A program made the position numbers and the translations under genes. Below are positions 6,673 through 16,881 of a stretch of 64,000 nt of DNA, piece by piece; positions within the stretch are counted from its first letter, which is position 1; every line of letters starts with the position of its first letter. The DNA comes from Armatimonadota bacterium. GTDB taxonomy: Bacteria > Armatimonadota > Fimbriimonadia > Fimbriimonadales > GBS-DC. The stretch lies in assembly GCA_013359125.1 (NCBI GenBank), contig JABWCR010000017.1:1-64000 (forward strand). Reading direction: 5' to 3'. Below the pieces are notes generated by a model that worked only from the letters and a program-made list of their open reading frames with translations, was not told the origin of the DNA and did not search any database.

Positions 6673-8496
6673 GTGAGCGAGCTGAAGCAAAAACTGGCGG
6701 GACTGCCCAAGGCGCCGGGATGTTATCTGTTCAAGGACGAATCGGGTGAAATTCTCTACGTCGGCAAGGCGGCGTCGTTGCGGAGTCGGGTGCGAAGCTA
6801 CTTTACCAAGTCGGCCGACCCGTCGAACAAGACGCGCCGATTGGTCAAGCGAATCACGGATTTAGAGTGGATTGTAACGGACAGCGAGTTAGAGGCGCTG
6901 ATCCTTGAATGCAATTTGATCAAGAAGCACCGACCCTACTACAACGTGCGGCTGAGGGATGACAAAAGCTACCCGTATCTGTGCATTACGACTAGCGAGA
7001 AGTTTCCCCGTCTGATGGTAACGCGGCGGGTTCGACAGGATGGCAATCGCTACTTTGGGCCGTTCGCCAGCGCCTATGCCATGCGGCAGACCTACAACCT
7101 GCTGCACCGTGCTTTTACGCTCATTCCGTGCGGCAAGGTGTGGAGCGGCGAGGCAGTCCAGCGGCCGTGCCTGTACCATCACATTGGGCGATGCATGGCG
7201 CCCTGCGCCGGATTGGCGGATCGGGAAGCCTATCTTGCGGTCATCGAGGACGTGAGCGCGTTCTTGAAAGGCAAGGGTGAGAGCTTGATCGATCCTCTGA
7301 AAGAGAAGATGCAGGCGGCGGCCGAGGCGTTGGAGTTCGAGAAAGCGGCGGCTGTCCGAGATCAGATCGCTCACTTGGAAGAGGCTCTGCAAAGGCAGAA
7401 GGTGGTCAGCGCGGATCGGAACGACGAGGACGTGGTTGCGGTGGTGAAGGACGATCGCACCGCGCTGGTGCAAATGTTCTATGTGCGCGGGGGTAAGTTG
7501 GTGGGGCAAAAGTCGTTTATGGTTGACGGCGCCCAAGATGAGAATCCTGGATTGATAGTGCAGGAATTTTTGAAACAGTACTACCAGACTGCGCCGGATG
7601 TGCCCGATCGAATCTTGTTGCCTTATGAGATCGAGGAGATGCGGATCGTGCAGTCTTGGCTGCGGCAGAAGCGGGGCGCAGGAGTTGAGATCAAGGTGCC
7701 TCATAGAGGCGAGGGCGCTCAACTGATCGAGATGGCTGCGCAGAACGCCGAACTGTCGCTGAACAGCCTGAGGCAGCAGATGGAGGAAAGCGCGGAATCG
7801 GCCGCAGAATCGTTGGCCGAGCTTCAGGAGGCGTTAGATTTGGCCGAGCCGCCGACACGGATAGAGGCGTACGACATTTCCAACATTCAAGGCACTGCGC
7901 CTGTCGGCAGCATGGTGGTGTTGGAGGACGGCGAGCCTAAGAAGTCTGAGTATCGTCGGTTCAAGATTCGCTGGCATCCCGAAAGCCCGGACGACTTTGC
8001 GATGATGTCAGAGGTGATTACACGGCGGTTGAAGGAGGCGTTAGGCGGGGATGAGAAGTGGTCGCGATTGCCTCAACTGATACTGATCGATGGAGGCAAG
8101 GGCCAGTTGTCGGCGGCGCAAGAGGCCATGAAGAAGCTCGGCTTTGAGGTTCCTATGATCGGGCTGGCCAAAAGGGAGGAGCTGATCTACTTGCCCGATC
8201 GCTCGGAGCCGATCGATTTGCCAAGAGGGAGCAAAGCGCTCCACTTGCTTCAGCGGATTAGGGACGAGGCGCATCGGTTTGCACTGCAATACCATCGGAA
8301 AGTGCGGGACAAACGCGCGGTCGGATCGGTATTAGAAGAGATACCCCATGTAGGGGCTAAGCGGCGGAGGAATCTGTTAAGGCTTTTTGGCAGCGTGGAG
8401 CGGATCAGATCGGCCTCTGTCGAGGAGTTAGCCAGCGTGCCGGGCATGACGCGGCGAGTGGCGGAGCAGATTTTGACTTATCTGAACGAGGCCTGA
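6673..8496 (+). CDS. uvrC: Excinuclease ABC subunit C
   Basis: The 607-residue UvrC makes the dual incisions around bulky DNA lesions in nucleotide excision repair after UvrA-UvrB loading. The GIY-YIG nuclease domain is at the N-terminus (GCYLFKDESGEILYVGKA, residues 16-33). The UVR/UvrB-contact motif lies near 205-235 (LEFEKAAAVRDQI). The RNase H-like second nuclease is in the middle, with YDISNIQG and LILIDGGKGQL. Tandem helix-hairpin-helix motifs close the protein (IPHVGAKRRRNLL, SVPGMTRRVAEQI). Length is normal for the family. The start is GTG, 6 nt after a TACAAT box with no ribosome site, so it is probably leaderless. No uvrA or uvrB is in the window. Confidence 0.95.
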   Translation: MSELKQKLAGLPKAPGCYLFKDESGEILYVGKAASLRSRVRSYFTKSADPSNKTRRLVKRITDLEWIVTDSELEALILECNLIKKHRPYYNVRLRDDKSYPYLCITTSEKFPRLMVTRRVRQDGNRYFGPFASAYAMRQTYNLLHRAFTLIPCGKVWSGEAVQRPCLYHHIGRCMAPCAGLADREAYLAVIEDVSAFLKGKGESLIDPLKEKMQAAAEALEFEKAAAVRDQIAHLEEALQRQKVVSADRNDEDVVAVVKDDRTALVQMFYVRGGKLVGQKSFMVDGAQDENPGLIVQEFLKQYYQTAPDVPDRILLPYEIEEMRIVQSWLRQKRGAGVEIKVPHRGEGAQLIEMAAQNAELSLNSLRQQMEESAESAAESLAELQEALDLAEPPTRIEAYDISNIQGTAPVGSMVVLEDGEPKKSEYRRFKIRWHPESPDDFAMMSEVITRRLKEALGGDEKWSRLPQLILIDGGKGQLSAAQEAMKKLGFEVPMIGLAKREELIYLPDRSEPIDLPRGSKALHLLQRIRDEAHRFALQYHRKVRDKRAVGSVLEEIPHVGAKRRRNLLRLFGSVERIRSASVEELASVPGMTRRVAEQILTYLNEA

Positions 8497-8550
8497 AAAA
8501 TACGTCTTTCGGCGTATGCGAGGACGTAGAAACCGGCGCATACTTTTTCT

Positions 8551-11472
8551 ATGATGAAGACCATTATCGCTCTTTCGATATTGCTGCTTGCTTGTTCGTC
8601 GGCGATTGCGGCAGCCAAGACATGGACCGGCGCAATCTCTACATCATGGGGATTGGCGAACAACTGGAGCCCTTCAGGCGCTCCGTTGGATGGGGACGAC
8701 GTTACGATCTCAAGCGTAACTGTTAGGCAGCCCACTTTCTCATCGGGCACGGTTACGCTCAACTCGATCTCTTGCTCTGGGACATTGACTATAACCGGCG
8801 GTTCTTTGTCGGTGTCTTTGGCATCGTCTATAGCCAACCTGAACTTGAACGGGGGAATCTTTGGAGGCACCGGCAACGTTCAGATCACCGGCAACTTCAA
8901 CTGGACGGACGGCATTCTGTCTGGCACAGGGACTTTCTCGATTAACGGTAGCGCGACAGGCGTCCTCTCGGGCTCTGGGACCAAGACGCTGAGCAGCAAG
9001 ACGTTCTCGAACAGCGGGACAATCAACTGGTCCGGTACGGGCAATATCGATGGATTGGGGTCCTCGCAGTTCATCAACCAAGGCACGGGCGCGCTGAATA
9101 TTCAGTCGGCCGCGGATTTTACCGGTGCTATTAGAGTAGAGAACCGCAGGATTACCATCAGCGGCAATACCTTTAGGGGTCAGATGACAAAGTCTGCCAG
9201 TTCGGGGCTGACGACTATTTCTGGCGAGTTCATCAATAACGGCGATCTTCTTATTAACCTCGGTGCGTCGCTCCAACTCTTGGCCGGAGGGAGCGGAACC
9301 GGGGATTTCAGCCTCAATGGCGGCAACCTCAATTTTTCGGGCGGTACCTATGACTGCGATGCGGGATCGGCCGTGCATGGAGGCGGCCAAGTACAGGTAT
9401 CCGGCGGAACCGTCAATGTTTCAGGCGTCTTTAATATGACCAGACCCCTGGCCAATGGGATTGCGACGGCGTGCACAGGCGGCACGCTCAACCTGCTCGC
9501 AGCCTCTACTTTGTCGTCGTTGGGCGCCCATACATTTGTGTCGTTAGGAACGTTAAATCTTAGCAGCGGCGAAACGGCGTTCGTCGAAAGGCTTCAGATT
9601 TCCGGAGGCACATTGACCGGTTCCGATCTCATCCGGGTCTCTGTGCTCATGGAGTGGTCGGGCGGAGCCATGACCGGGATAGGAAGAACTGAGATTCGAA
9701 CGACTGCGGACTTGAATATCAGCGGGGCGAGTCTGAAGACAATGTCGGGCAGCCGCATCTTGGAGAACTACGGCGACGTCTTCTTTGCCGGAACGGGCGT
9801 CTTGGTGGGTTCTGGCTCGCCCATTATCCACAATATGCCAGACGCGGATTTTCACATTCAGACCGATTCGAACATTTCGGGCACTGGCACATTCAATAAC
9901 CATGGGAACGGCTTTGAAGGACCTTTCGGCGAAGTGTTTAAGGAAGCCGGTCCGCTCAGCCACTTTGCGATCGAGTGGGTTTTCAACAACGACGGTCGGG
10001 TGGAGTGCCAACAGGGGCCTGGCCTCAGTCTCGCCGGAGGCGGCACTAGCTCGGGCCGATTTGATATTCTGACCAACTCGGCGCTGCGGTTCGAAGGCGG
10101 CATGCACACCCTCACCGATCAGTCGTCCATATTCGGCCCTGGGGCTTTGATCATGAGCGGCGGAGTGGCCAACATTTCTGGATTTGTAACGTTAACCCGA
10201 CCCATGCCTAACATCTCGTTGAACGTGGCCAGTGGAACGATCAACTTTCTTGCGGCTGCGACCATTCAACAGATCGGCGGTTACGTAAAAATCCAAGGTG
10301 GGACCGCCAACTTTAGCGCTGGGCAGGTTGTTACGATGGAGCAGTTGGACATAGAGTCCGGAACTTTGACCGGCTCAGACACGGTAAAAGTAACCGACCT
10401 TATGAACTGGTCGGGCGGCACGATGCGAGGGTCAGGAAACACGCAGGTGGACGCAGGGGGGCACCTCAGTATCTCTGGCAGCAGCGTGAAGCGGCTTGAC
10501 GACGCGCGCCTTCTCGAAACGCTTTTTGTATTAGGCGACACAACGATTTGGACGGGAACGGGCAACGTTGAGAGCGGCCCCAACGCGCGATTCGACAGTA
10601 GGGGAGACTGGAGAATCGAGACGGACGCCGACTGGCTGGGCGGCACGGTCCGGAACATAACTCAGATGAGAAAGATGCCTGGTTTTGGCGAAACCTTGTT
10701 CACGGCGAACGTTACGAACCAGAACCTCCTCATCGTGGATGTTGGCGCGCATCTTCGTTTTGGAGGCGCGTTTATTCAGTCGCTCAGTATCGCGAACACA
10801 CGTTTGCACGAAGATGCGGTGTTGACCGGCCCGCCCCTCTTGACCTATAATGCTGGCGCGCTCAGGACCGATACCCTCCGAGAATCTCCAGTCGTCGGGA
10901 TTCTCGACATGGTGGGATCGTCCCTTGTGCTGGGAGCAGACCCCAATGCTCCAGGAAGGTTGCTATTGGATGGCGGATTGCGCTTTGGTGCGAACGCGCG
11001 CCTGGTGGTTACTATTTTAGGAACAAACAACTCGAATCCTGATTCGATCGAGTTTAGTCAGATCATAGCGACATCCAATGCCGCTCCGGGCATCGACTTG
11101 GCGGGCCAACTGAAGATTGTCCGTAACTCCGCGTACCTCCCGACCGTGTGCGACACCATTCCGATCATCATGATGGAAGATTCGAGCGAGCAGATCGAGG
11201 GCGAGTTTGACAGCATCGTGTTGGAGGGTTTCGGCGGAGTCTTTCTGGAACCTGTTTTAGTCTACGAGCCGCAGCAGGTCAACCTCGTTATGCGGCCGTT
11301 GAGACCTGGCGATGCCAATGCCAACGGTTGCGTCGACGATGTCGATTTAGCCATCGTTCTTGGGTCGTTCGGAAGCACATGCGGTTGTTGCCCTGCCGAC
11401 ATCAATCGAGACGGGTTGGTCGACGATACCGATCTTGCGATCGTGCTCGAGAACTTTGGCCTGGGGTGTTAG
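8551..11472 (+). CDS. Giant secreted repeat protein with C-terminal dockerin-like module
   Basis: A 973-residue exported protein with a clear signal peptide (TIIALSILLLACSSAIAAA). The body is rich in Gly, Ser, Thr and Asn in short beta-strand repeats (GTLTLSGG-like), typical of a beta-helix or autotransporter-like fold. A larger internal unit recurs about 252 residues apart: GTLTGSD..RV..LMEWSGG near residue 354 and GTLTGSD..KV..LMNWSGG near 606. The last 55 residues hold two dockerin/EF-hand-like calcium loops (GDANANGCVDDVDLAIVL and INRDGLVDDTDLAIVL). Role unknown; likely cell-surface or matrix. A CATACT box lies 6 nt before ATG 8551. Its paralog follows directly downstream. Confidence 0.75.
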   Translation: MMKTIIALSILLLACSSAIAAAKTWTGAISTSWGLANNWSPSGAPLDGDDVTISSVTVRQPTFSSGTVTLNSISCSGTLTITGGSLSVSLASSIANLNLNGGIFGGTGNVQITGNFNWTDGILSGTGTFSINGSATGVLSGSGTKTLSSKTFSNSGTINWSGTGNIDGLGSSQFINQGTGALNIQSAADFTGAIRVENRRITISGNTFRGQMTKSASSGLTTISGEFINNGDLLINLGASLQLLAGGSGTGDFSLNGGNLNFSGGTYDCDAGSAVHGGGQVQVSGGTVNVSGVFNMTRPLANGIATACTGGTLNLLAASTLSSLGAHTFVSLGTLNLSSGETAFVERLQISGGTLTGSDLIRVSVLMEWSGGAMTGIGRTEIRTTADLNISGASLKTMSGSRILENYGDVFFAGTGVLVGSGSPIIHNMPDADFHIQTDSNISGTGTFNNHGNGFEGPFGEVFKEAGPLSHFAIEWVFNNDGRVECQQGPGLSLAGGGTSSGRFDILTNSALRFEGGMHTLTDQSSIFGPGALIMSGGVANISGFVTLTRPMPNISLNVASGTINFLAAATIQQIGGYVKIQGGTANFSAGQVVTMEQLDIESGTLTGSDTVKVTDLMNWSGGTMRGSGNTQVDAGGHLSISGSSVKRLDDARLLETLFVLGDTTIWTGTGNVESGPNARFDSRGDWRIETDADWLGGTVRNITQMRKMPGFGETLFTANVTNQNLLIVDVGAHLRFGGAFIQSLSIANTRLHEDAVLTGPPLLTYNAGALRTDTLRESPVVGILDMVGSSLVLGADPNAPGRLLLDGGLRFGANARLVVTILGTNNSNPDSIEFSQIIATSNAAPGIDLAGQLKIVRNSAYLPTVCDTIPIIMMEDSSEQIEGEFDSIVLEGFGGVFLEPVLVYEPQQVNLVMRPLRPGDANANGCVDDVDLAIVLGSFGSTCGCCPADINRDGLVDDTDLAIVLENFGLGC

Positions 11473-11531
11473 CCCGCGTATTTCCAGGCAAAATCTGCCC
11501 AACGATGCACCATTAACCAGAGAAATCGGAT

Positions 11532-11544
11532 TACAATCTACAAT
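11532..11544 (+). promoter_or_regulatory. Two candidate TACAAT -10 boxes
   Basis: TACAAT occurs at 11532-11537 and again at 11539-11544. Either would give a leader of about 20-30 nt containing the strong TTGGAGGTG ribosome site (11557-11565) used by ATG 11571. This shows the downstream paralog can be transcribed independently of its upstream copy. Confidence 0.45.
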
Positions 11545-11570
11545 ATGCAGGTTTGATTGGAGGTGTTTCT

Positions 11571-14456
11571 ATGAAGATCGTTCTCGCTCTTTTGCTTATG
11601 CTCGGGGCTGTTGCTTCAAGCTTCGCTATCTTGCGCACATGGACGGGAAACGTGAGCACGAGTTGGCACACGTCCGGCAATTGGTCGCCAAGCGGCATTC
11701 CGGCGGCTGGCGACGATGTTACCGTGCCATCCTCTGCGCCCAGAATGCCCAGTTTCTTCTCCGGTACGACCAACCTCAACTCGCTGACTGTTGACGGTAC
11801 GTTGACAGTCTCCGGCGGCACGCTTACCGTCGCCGTCGACTCGACCGTAGAGAACTTGAACTTAGCGGGCGGCACAATCGGCGGAACGGGCGCGTGGACG
11901 ATACTGAACGACATGAACTGGACGCAAGGCTCGGTGATCGGAAACGGCGATCTGGTGATCCCTGGCGGGTCGACGTTGGACATGTCCGGTTCGAACACCA
12001 AGACGCTCGACCAGCGCCGAATTCTCAATTCTGGGGTTGCAACCTGGACCGGAACGGGAGATATCTCAGCGCTCAACAGCCCCCAGTTCGTGAACACCTT
12101 TAGCGGCGATTGGAACATTAATACCGACGGCAATTGGGTAGGGGGCGGCGTCGTTACCAATCAGCGCTTTGTTTCTGGAGCGAATACCTTCAGAGGCGAG
12201 ATTGTCGTGTCAACTTTGGGGCCGAATATCGGCGCGCAGTTTAATAATGCGGGCAGGTTGGATCTGATTAATGGGGCGGGAATGCAACTGAGCGGCGGAG
12301 GCACTAGCAGCGGTATCTTCAACCTGGTCGGAGCCAATTTCACCTTTCAACAGGGCGACTTTGTATTGACAAGCGCGTCAACCATTCAGGGAACAAGCCA
12401 GATACAAGTGCTATCGGGGAATGTGACGATCGAAGGCGTTTACAATATGACAAGCGCTGCCAGTCCAAGCTTAACGATCGGACAAGCCAACTTGACGTTT
12501 GCTCCGTCAGCGACCTTAGCTTCGCTCGGCACGGCCGTCTATATCAACGCTGGCAATCTTACTCTCACGAGCGGCGAGTTCGTTTCTATCTCGGTGCTGA
12601 CAATGGCAGGCGTGAACTCGCTCGTTACCGGCAGCGATCGGCTGAGGGTAACCGGCTTAACGACCTGGGAGTTAGGCAAATTTGGCGGCTCGGGAGTCCT
12701 TGAGATTCCCGCTACTGGCGACCTCAACATCATCGGCGCTTTTCCGAAGCAGCTGCTCGGCACGCGCGTCATCGAGGTTACAGGCGATGTGTTCTGGACC
12801 GGCTCCGGCAACATTGAAGCGGAGGCAGGAACGCGATTCGACATAATGCCGAACGGCGACTTTTTCATTAACACCTCGGGAGACATTACGGGGGCTGGAA
12901 CTTTGAACGTTCTAGGCGACGTGTTGGAAGGTCAGTTTGGCGAAGTGATCAAGATGAACACGACCATCGATACTACAGAAGTGTCTATGGTCTATAACTG
13001 TGCCGGACTTACTAATGTCCAGTCGGGCGTCGGATTGACGCTTCAAAACGGAGGGTCGAACAGCGGCCACTTTGAGGTTGCCGGAAACCTTACGTTAGGC
13101 GGAGGCGCGCACACGTTCGCCGCTTCGTCAAGAATCGCAGGCGCTGGGTTCGTCGTCTGTACCGCTGGCGCTGTCCATTTCAACGGAACGCTAAACATTG
13201 CGAATCCTGGAGGCGGGCCTGCATTGAGCTGCACTGGCGGGGTTTTCAACTTCCTAGCGCCTTCGACCATTCAAGCGCTTGGTCAAAGGGTTTTTATTGA
13301 AGGAGGCGTCCTCAATTTCAGTTGTGGAGAGATCGTTACTTTGCCCGTACTCATGCTCGTGTCTGGCACGTTGACTGGAAGCGATCACGTGCGGGTCTCG
13401 ACAAGTTTTGATTGGACGGGCGGCATCATGAGAGGGTCTGGACGCACCGAAATCCTTTCCAGCGGGATCTTCAGAATCCAGGGAGCTACAGTCAAATCGA
13501 TGATGGATGCTCGCGCGCTTGAAATCGAATCGGACACGCAATGGACGGGTACGGGCAACGTTGTCTGCTCTGCTGGAAACCAAACGATCAATCGAGGACA
13601 GTTCACGATTTCGACCGACGCGGACTGGCTTGGCGGACAATTCGAGAACATAAGGACGGTTCACAAGGCTGTAGGCTCGTCGGGCACTCAATTTTCATCG
13701 GTCTTTACAAATCGAAGCGAGGTTTACGCATCGGCGAATACCCTCCTTCAATTTGCTGGAGGATATACTCAATCGTCCGGCCTGAGTTTGACCGATCTTG
13801 GTGAGTATGCAACTCTTCAGGGGTCTTCGGCGATCACAATCACCAATGGGACGCTTCAAACCTTCGGTGGAAACTACAGCAGTATCAATGCGAATGTTGT
13901 GATCGATAGCAGCGAACTCAAAGTTGGTCGAATAGACAATGCGGGCATTCTATTCTTGGATGGAGACTTGAGTTTGGATATTGGGGCTAACCTTCGAATC
14001 AGTGCCGAAGGTACGGACAACGGCGATGTCAACTCGCCTCAGTACGGGCAAATCGTTGTAACAGGAGACGGCCGCACCATCAACTTAGGTCAATCTGCAC
14101 TGAGGGTCGACCGGGTAGCGGGCTACAACCCTCGCGTTTGCGATGAGTTTGACGTTATCTTGCTTCGCGGCAACGATTCAAGGATTGAGGACGAGTTTCG
14201 CATCGTCGTGGCTGTCAACTTTGTGAATGTCCGCCTGATACCCATCTACAGGTCGGACAAGGTCGTCATCCGCATCGTGCCGTTGCGTGCGGGCGATGTG
14301 AACGCGGACGGCTGCGTCGACGATACGGACCTTAGCAGCGTACTGACCGCTTTCGGTCAATCTGCATCGTGCCTGCCCGAGGACCTGGACGGCAACGGCA
14401 TCGTTGACGACACCGACCTGGCAATCGTGCTCGGTGCCTTTGGCTTCGGTTGCTGA
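11571..14456 (+). CDS. Giant secreted repeat protein, tandem paralog
   Basis: A 961-residue paralog of the preceding gene, collinear throughout: signal peptide (MKIVLALLLMLGAVASSFA), an N-terminal WTGN.STSWHTSGNWSPSG segment, glycine-serine-rich beta repeats, the ~250-residue internal duplication (VTGSDRLRVTGL near 351 and LTGSDHVRVSTSF near 600), and the C-terminal double calcium-loop module (GDVNADGCVDDTDLSSVL and LDGNGIVDDTDLAIVL). The start is fixed by GGAGGTG 5 nt before ATG 11571; an in-frame start at 11553 would put the signal peptide out of place. Its stop TGA abuts the TCA stop of the convergent peptidase gene. Function unknown; surface adhesion or matrix is a guess from composition. 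Confidence 0.75.
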   Translation: MKIVLALLLMLGAVASSFAILRTWTGNVSTSWHTSGNWSPSGIPAAGDDVTVPSSAPRMPSFFSGTTNLNSLTVDGTLTVSGGTLTVAVDSTVENLNLAGGTIGGTGAWTILNDMNWTQGSVIGNGDLVIPGGSTLDMSGSNTKTLDQRRILNSGVATWTGTGDISALNSPQFVNTFSGDWNINTDGNWVGGGVVTNQRFVSGANTFRGEIVVSTLGPNIGAQFNNAGRLDLINGAGMQLSGGGTSSGIFNLVGANFTFQQGDFVLTSASTIQGTSQIQVLSGNVTIEGVYNMTSAASPSLTIGQANLTFAPSATLASLGTAVYINAGNLTLTSGEFVSISVLTMAGVNSLVTGSDRLRVTGLTTWELGKFGGSGVLEIPATGDLNIIGAFPKQLLGTRVIEVTGDVFWTGSGNIEAEAGTRFDIMPNGDFFINTSGDITGAGTLNVLGDVLEGQFGEVIKMNTTIDTTEVSMVYNCAGLTNVQSGVGLTLQNGGSNSGHFEVAGNLTLGGGAHTFAASSRIAGAGFVVCTAGAVHFNGTLNIANPGGGPALSCTGGVFNFLAPSTIQALGQRVFIEGGVLNFSCGEIVTLPVLMLVSGTLTGSDHVRVSTSFDWTGGIMRGSGRTEILSSGIFRIQGATVKSMMDARALEIESDTQWTGTGNVVCSAGNQTINRGQFTISTDADWLGGQFENIRTVHKAVGSSGTQFSSVFTNRSEVYASANTLLQFAGGYTQSSGLSLTDLGEYATLQGSSAITITNGTLQTFGGNYSSINANVVIDSSELKVGRIDNAGILFLDGDLSLDIGANLRISAEGTDNGDVNSPQYGQIVVTGDGRTINLGQSALRVDRVAGYNPRVCDEFDVILLRGNDSRIEDEFRIVVAVNFVNVRLIPIYRSDKVVIRIVPLRAGDVNADGCVDDTDLSSVLTAFGQSASCLPEDLDGNGIVDDTDLAIVLGAFGFGC

Positions 14457-16235
14457 TCAGCGCTTGCCAAGGTCGTCGCGTTCGGGCTTCTTGCCCGCAT
14501 AGAACCAGGCTTCGCGCGCTCGAGCCTTGGTCGGATCGTCCTGTTCGACGATTCTTGTAACCGTTCGATTGCGCGATGTCGGCATTACGGAGACTTCTTT
14601 GGCCTCTCCGCTTCGACGCACTTTCAGATTGATCGCGCTGTCGGGCTTGGCTTGGTCGATGTGGGCGGTCATGAGCGCTTCCATTTCGGTCTTATTCTTG
14701 CCTTCTAAACTGGAGCCATTGACCGAGAGGATCAAGTCGTCGGTCTCAAGCGCGTCGCTGGCCGCGCCTCGGGTGAAGCGCACCTTCGGATAGGCGCCTT
14801 CTTCAACCAGGTAGGTTATCCCAGAATCGACGGTCGTCTCGACCTTGTTCTCAAGCACGAGGCCGACTTTGGCCAGTTGCTCGTCGATGTTCATGTCGCC
14901 CGGCGTTCGGATAATCTTGTCGTAATAAGCGCCCATCGCCTCGCCGCCAAAGCGGACCATTTGTTTGCGAATTTCATCCTCTTCGAATCCGGGCTTGTCG
15001 TCCTTGCATATCTCCCAAAGTGCCCGCATAACGTCGTCAAGAGAATGGCGATTGTTGGTCAAACTTCGCAGTTCGATGTCGAGGCACATGCCGGCGACCC
15101 AGCCGCCTGTGTAATAGTTGATGCGAAAGCCGCTGCTGTTGCCCCGTCCGTTGTTCGCGTCGCCCACTTTCTCGCTGGCTTCGTACAGGCTGACCTCGGT
15201 TCGGGCCGCCATGCTGCGATAACTGCGGACTTGGCCGATGACATCGTTGAAGAAGAGCTCTTTGCCCCACCATCCGCCTCGGAACAGCAAGAGATGGGCA
15301 TAGTAGTCGGTTACTCCCTCCAGCCACCACAGCGCGCCGGTGCGAGGGAGAATTGTGTAATCAAATGGCCCTAAGGTTTTCGAGCGGATCCGCTTGACGT
15401 TCCAAAGGTGAAAATATTCGTGGGAGAAGACCGACACCGCCGAGTTCGTAACGTTCGATCCAAAGCTGATCTGGGTGCTTGTCAAATGTTCTAGACCGCC
15501 CGCGCCGCCTCCGCCGCGGCTGACGTTGAAGTGCCAGACAAACTTGTTGAACGGGGCGCCGCCGAAAAAGGCGATCTGAAAGTCGGAGATATGCTTGCAA
15601 GCGCGTTTGACGTAGTCTCTATCGACAACGCTCGCCCCCGCTCCTCGATAGACGATAAAGTGCGGTTTGCCGCCCGACCGATACTCGTCGATGATCAGAT
15701 CGCCCATGCTGACTGGATTGTCGGCCAATATGTCATAGCTGTCGGCAATATAGTCGTTTGACCCAGGTTCGAGTTCGTCCAATCCGATCGCGGTTTTCCA
15801 GCCTTGCGGCACGGAGAGGCGCAAAAGGCAGGGTTCCGTTTTCCTGCCAACCGCGTATAGATAGGTGGAAGGTCCGCTGTAGTGGACGGCTCCATTGGTT
15901 ATCGCAGCTCGAATATGGTAACTGAGGACGATCGCGCTTTGCCCCGGATGGCTCACGCGCCATGTGTAGTTGTTGGGCTTTTCAAAGGTCAGTTCTTTGC
16001 TGTCGTCGTCAGTTACTTTGAAGTTCTCAACTCGGCGGTGGTTTTCTGCCAAGATGTAGGCGCCCGGCGCCCAATTGGGCATTTGGTAGTCGGAAGAGTC
16101 GCCGCTGACCGGCGTCCGGATGCTGATCTCCAATCGCTGCTCGTCCGGGTTCATCTTGACCGTGTACTCAAACTTGGCTTCTGCCGCTAAGCACAGAGAG
16201 ACCAATGCAAGCAAAAGGGCGCTTGTCTTTCTCAT
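14457..16235 (-). CDS. Secreted M61-type (glycyl aminopeptidase-like) metallopeptidase with PDZ domain
   Basis: A 592-residue exported protein with signal peptide MRKTSALLLALVSLCLAAEA. The N-terminal domain is the M61 beta-domain, and the zinc site is H272-E273-x-x-H276 in SHEYFHLWN, with a downstream glutamate in WWLEGVTDYYA as third ligand. A PDZ domain is near the C-terminus (TRGAASDALETDDLILSVNG). Family members cleave N-terminal glycine or act as periplasmic proteases. The gene converges on the giant repeat protein with no gap at all: TGA at 14454-14456 and TCA at 14457-14459. Confidence 0.85.
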   Translation of the reverse strand: MRKTSALLLALVSLCLAAEAKFEYTVKMNPDEQRLEISIRTPVSGDSSDYQMPNWAPGAYILAENHRRVENFKVTDDDSKELTFEKPNNYTWRVSHPGQSAIVLSYHIRAAITNGAVHYSGPSTYLYAVGRKTEPCLLRLSVPQGWKTAIGLDELEPGSNDYIADSYDILADNPVSMGDLIIDEYRSGGKPHFIVYRGAGASVVDRDYVKRACKHISDFQIAFFGGAPFNKFVWHFNVSRGGGGAGGLEHLTSTQISFGSNVTNSAVSVFSHEYFHLWNVKRIRSKTLGPFDYTILPRTGALWWLEGVTDYYAHLLLFRGGWWGKELFFNDVIGQVRSYRSMAARTEVSLYEASEKVGDANNGRGNSSGFRINYYTGGWVAGMCLDIELRSLTNNRHSLDDVMRALWEICKDDKPGFEEDEIRKQMVRFGGEAMGAYYDKIIRTPGDMNIDEQLAKVGLVLENKVETTVDSGITYLVEEGAYPKVRFTRGAASDALETDDLILSVNGSSLEGKNKTEMEALMTAHIDQAKPDSAINLKVRRSGEAKEVSVMPTSRNRTVTRIVEQDDPTKARAREAWFYAGKKPERDDLGKR

Positions 16236-16275
16236 CAGCGAGCTGCTCCTCCGAATGGGTTGTTATACGAACGAA

Positions 16276-16839
16276 TCAGGGCTTTGGATCCGGCTTGTCG
16301 TCGCCCGAACGTCGGCGCGGGTTGCGCAACCGATCCTCGATGGCAGCCAGTTGTTCGCCCGTTAGCTTCGGTCCGGCACGACGAATGATCGTCATATAGT
16401 GCTGGATCTCTTCCGGTTTGACCGGATGGCCGATGTTCTCTTGCTTTCCGTCGACGGCTCGGTTAGAGTTTGCGATGAGGCGACCGTCGGGCGTAACAAA
16501 GGCGACAAAGGGGATGCCTTGCTTCTCGCCGCCCAGGGCTTTAAGCAATTCGGCCCCGCCTTTGGTCTCTTTGTCCTTATGCTCGGCCGATTCCTGAACT
16601 CGAACGAAGGCGATCGTGAAGTTCTCGACCATCGTCTCCTTGAGCGACGGGTCTAGAACGAAAGCCTCGTGCTGTTTGCACCAAGTGCACCAAGACGCCC
16701 AGAAGATCACCATCACGTTCTGGTTTTGCTGCTTGGCCTTGTCCAACCAGGGCTTAAGGGTTGTCTGGACAACGTTGTTCTGCTGCGCGCCTGCCGTAAG
16801 AGCGAGGCAGATCGAAAGGACGGTCGCTAATTGTTTCAA
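16276..16839 (-). CDS. Exported thioredoxin-like protein
   Basis: A 188-residue protein with a signal peptide (LATVLSICLALTAGAQ) and a thioredoxin fold. The redox motif is W-C-T-W-C in FWASWCTWCKQHEAF, about residue 54, and a cis-proline region follows (GIPFVAFVTPDG). It resembles the DUF255/Thioredoxin_7 group that manages disulfides outside the cytoplasm. A longer frame opens at 17013, but I choose TTG 16839. It begins the signal peptide and has GGAGG 11 nt upstream, with a TACAAT box (minus strand, 16881-16876) correctly placed before it. The C-terminal tail is basic and proline-rich. The partner protein is not evident from the neighbourhood. Confidence 0.7.
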   Translation of the reverse strand: MKQLATVLSICLALTAGAQQNNVVQTTLKPWLDKAKQQNQNVMVIFWASWCTWCKQHEAFVLDPSLKETMVENFTIAFVRVQESAEHKDKETKGGAELLKALGGEKQGIPFVAFVTPDGRLIANSNRAVDGKQENIGHPVKPEEIQHYMTIIRRAGPKLTGEQLAAIEDRLRNPRRRSGDDKPDPKP

Positions 16840-16881
16840 AGTTGGCGTTGCCTCCAGTTTTGTATGTCGACGAATATTGTA

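Noticed and set aside
8551-14456. Cellulosome components because of dockerin-like tails
   Set aside because: No cohesin, glycoside hydrolase or scaffoldin is linked to these proteins here.
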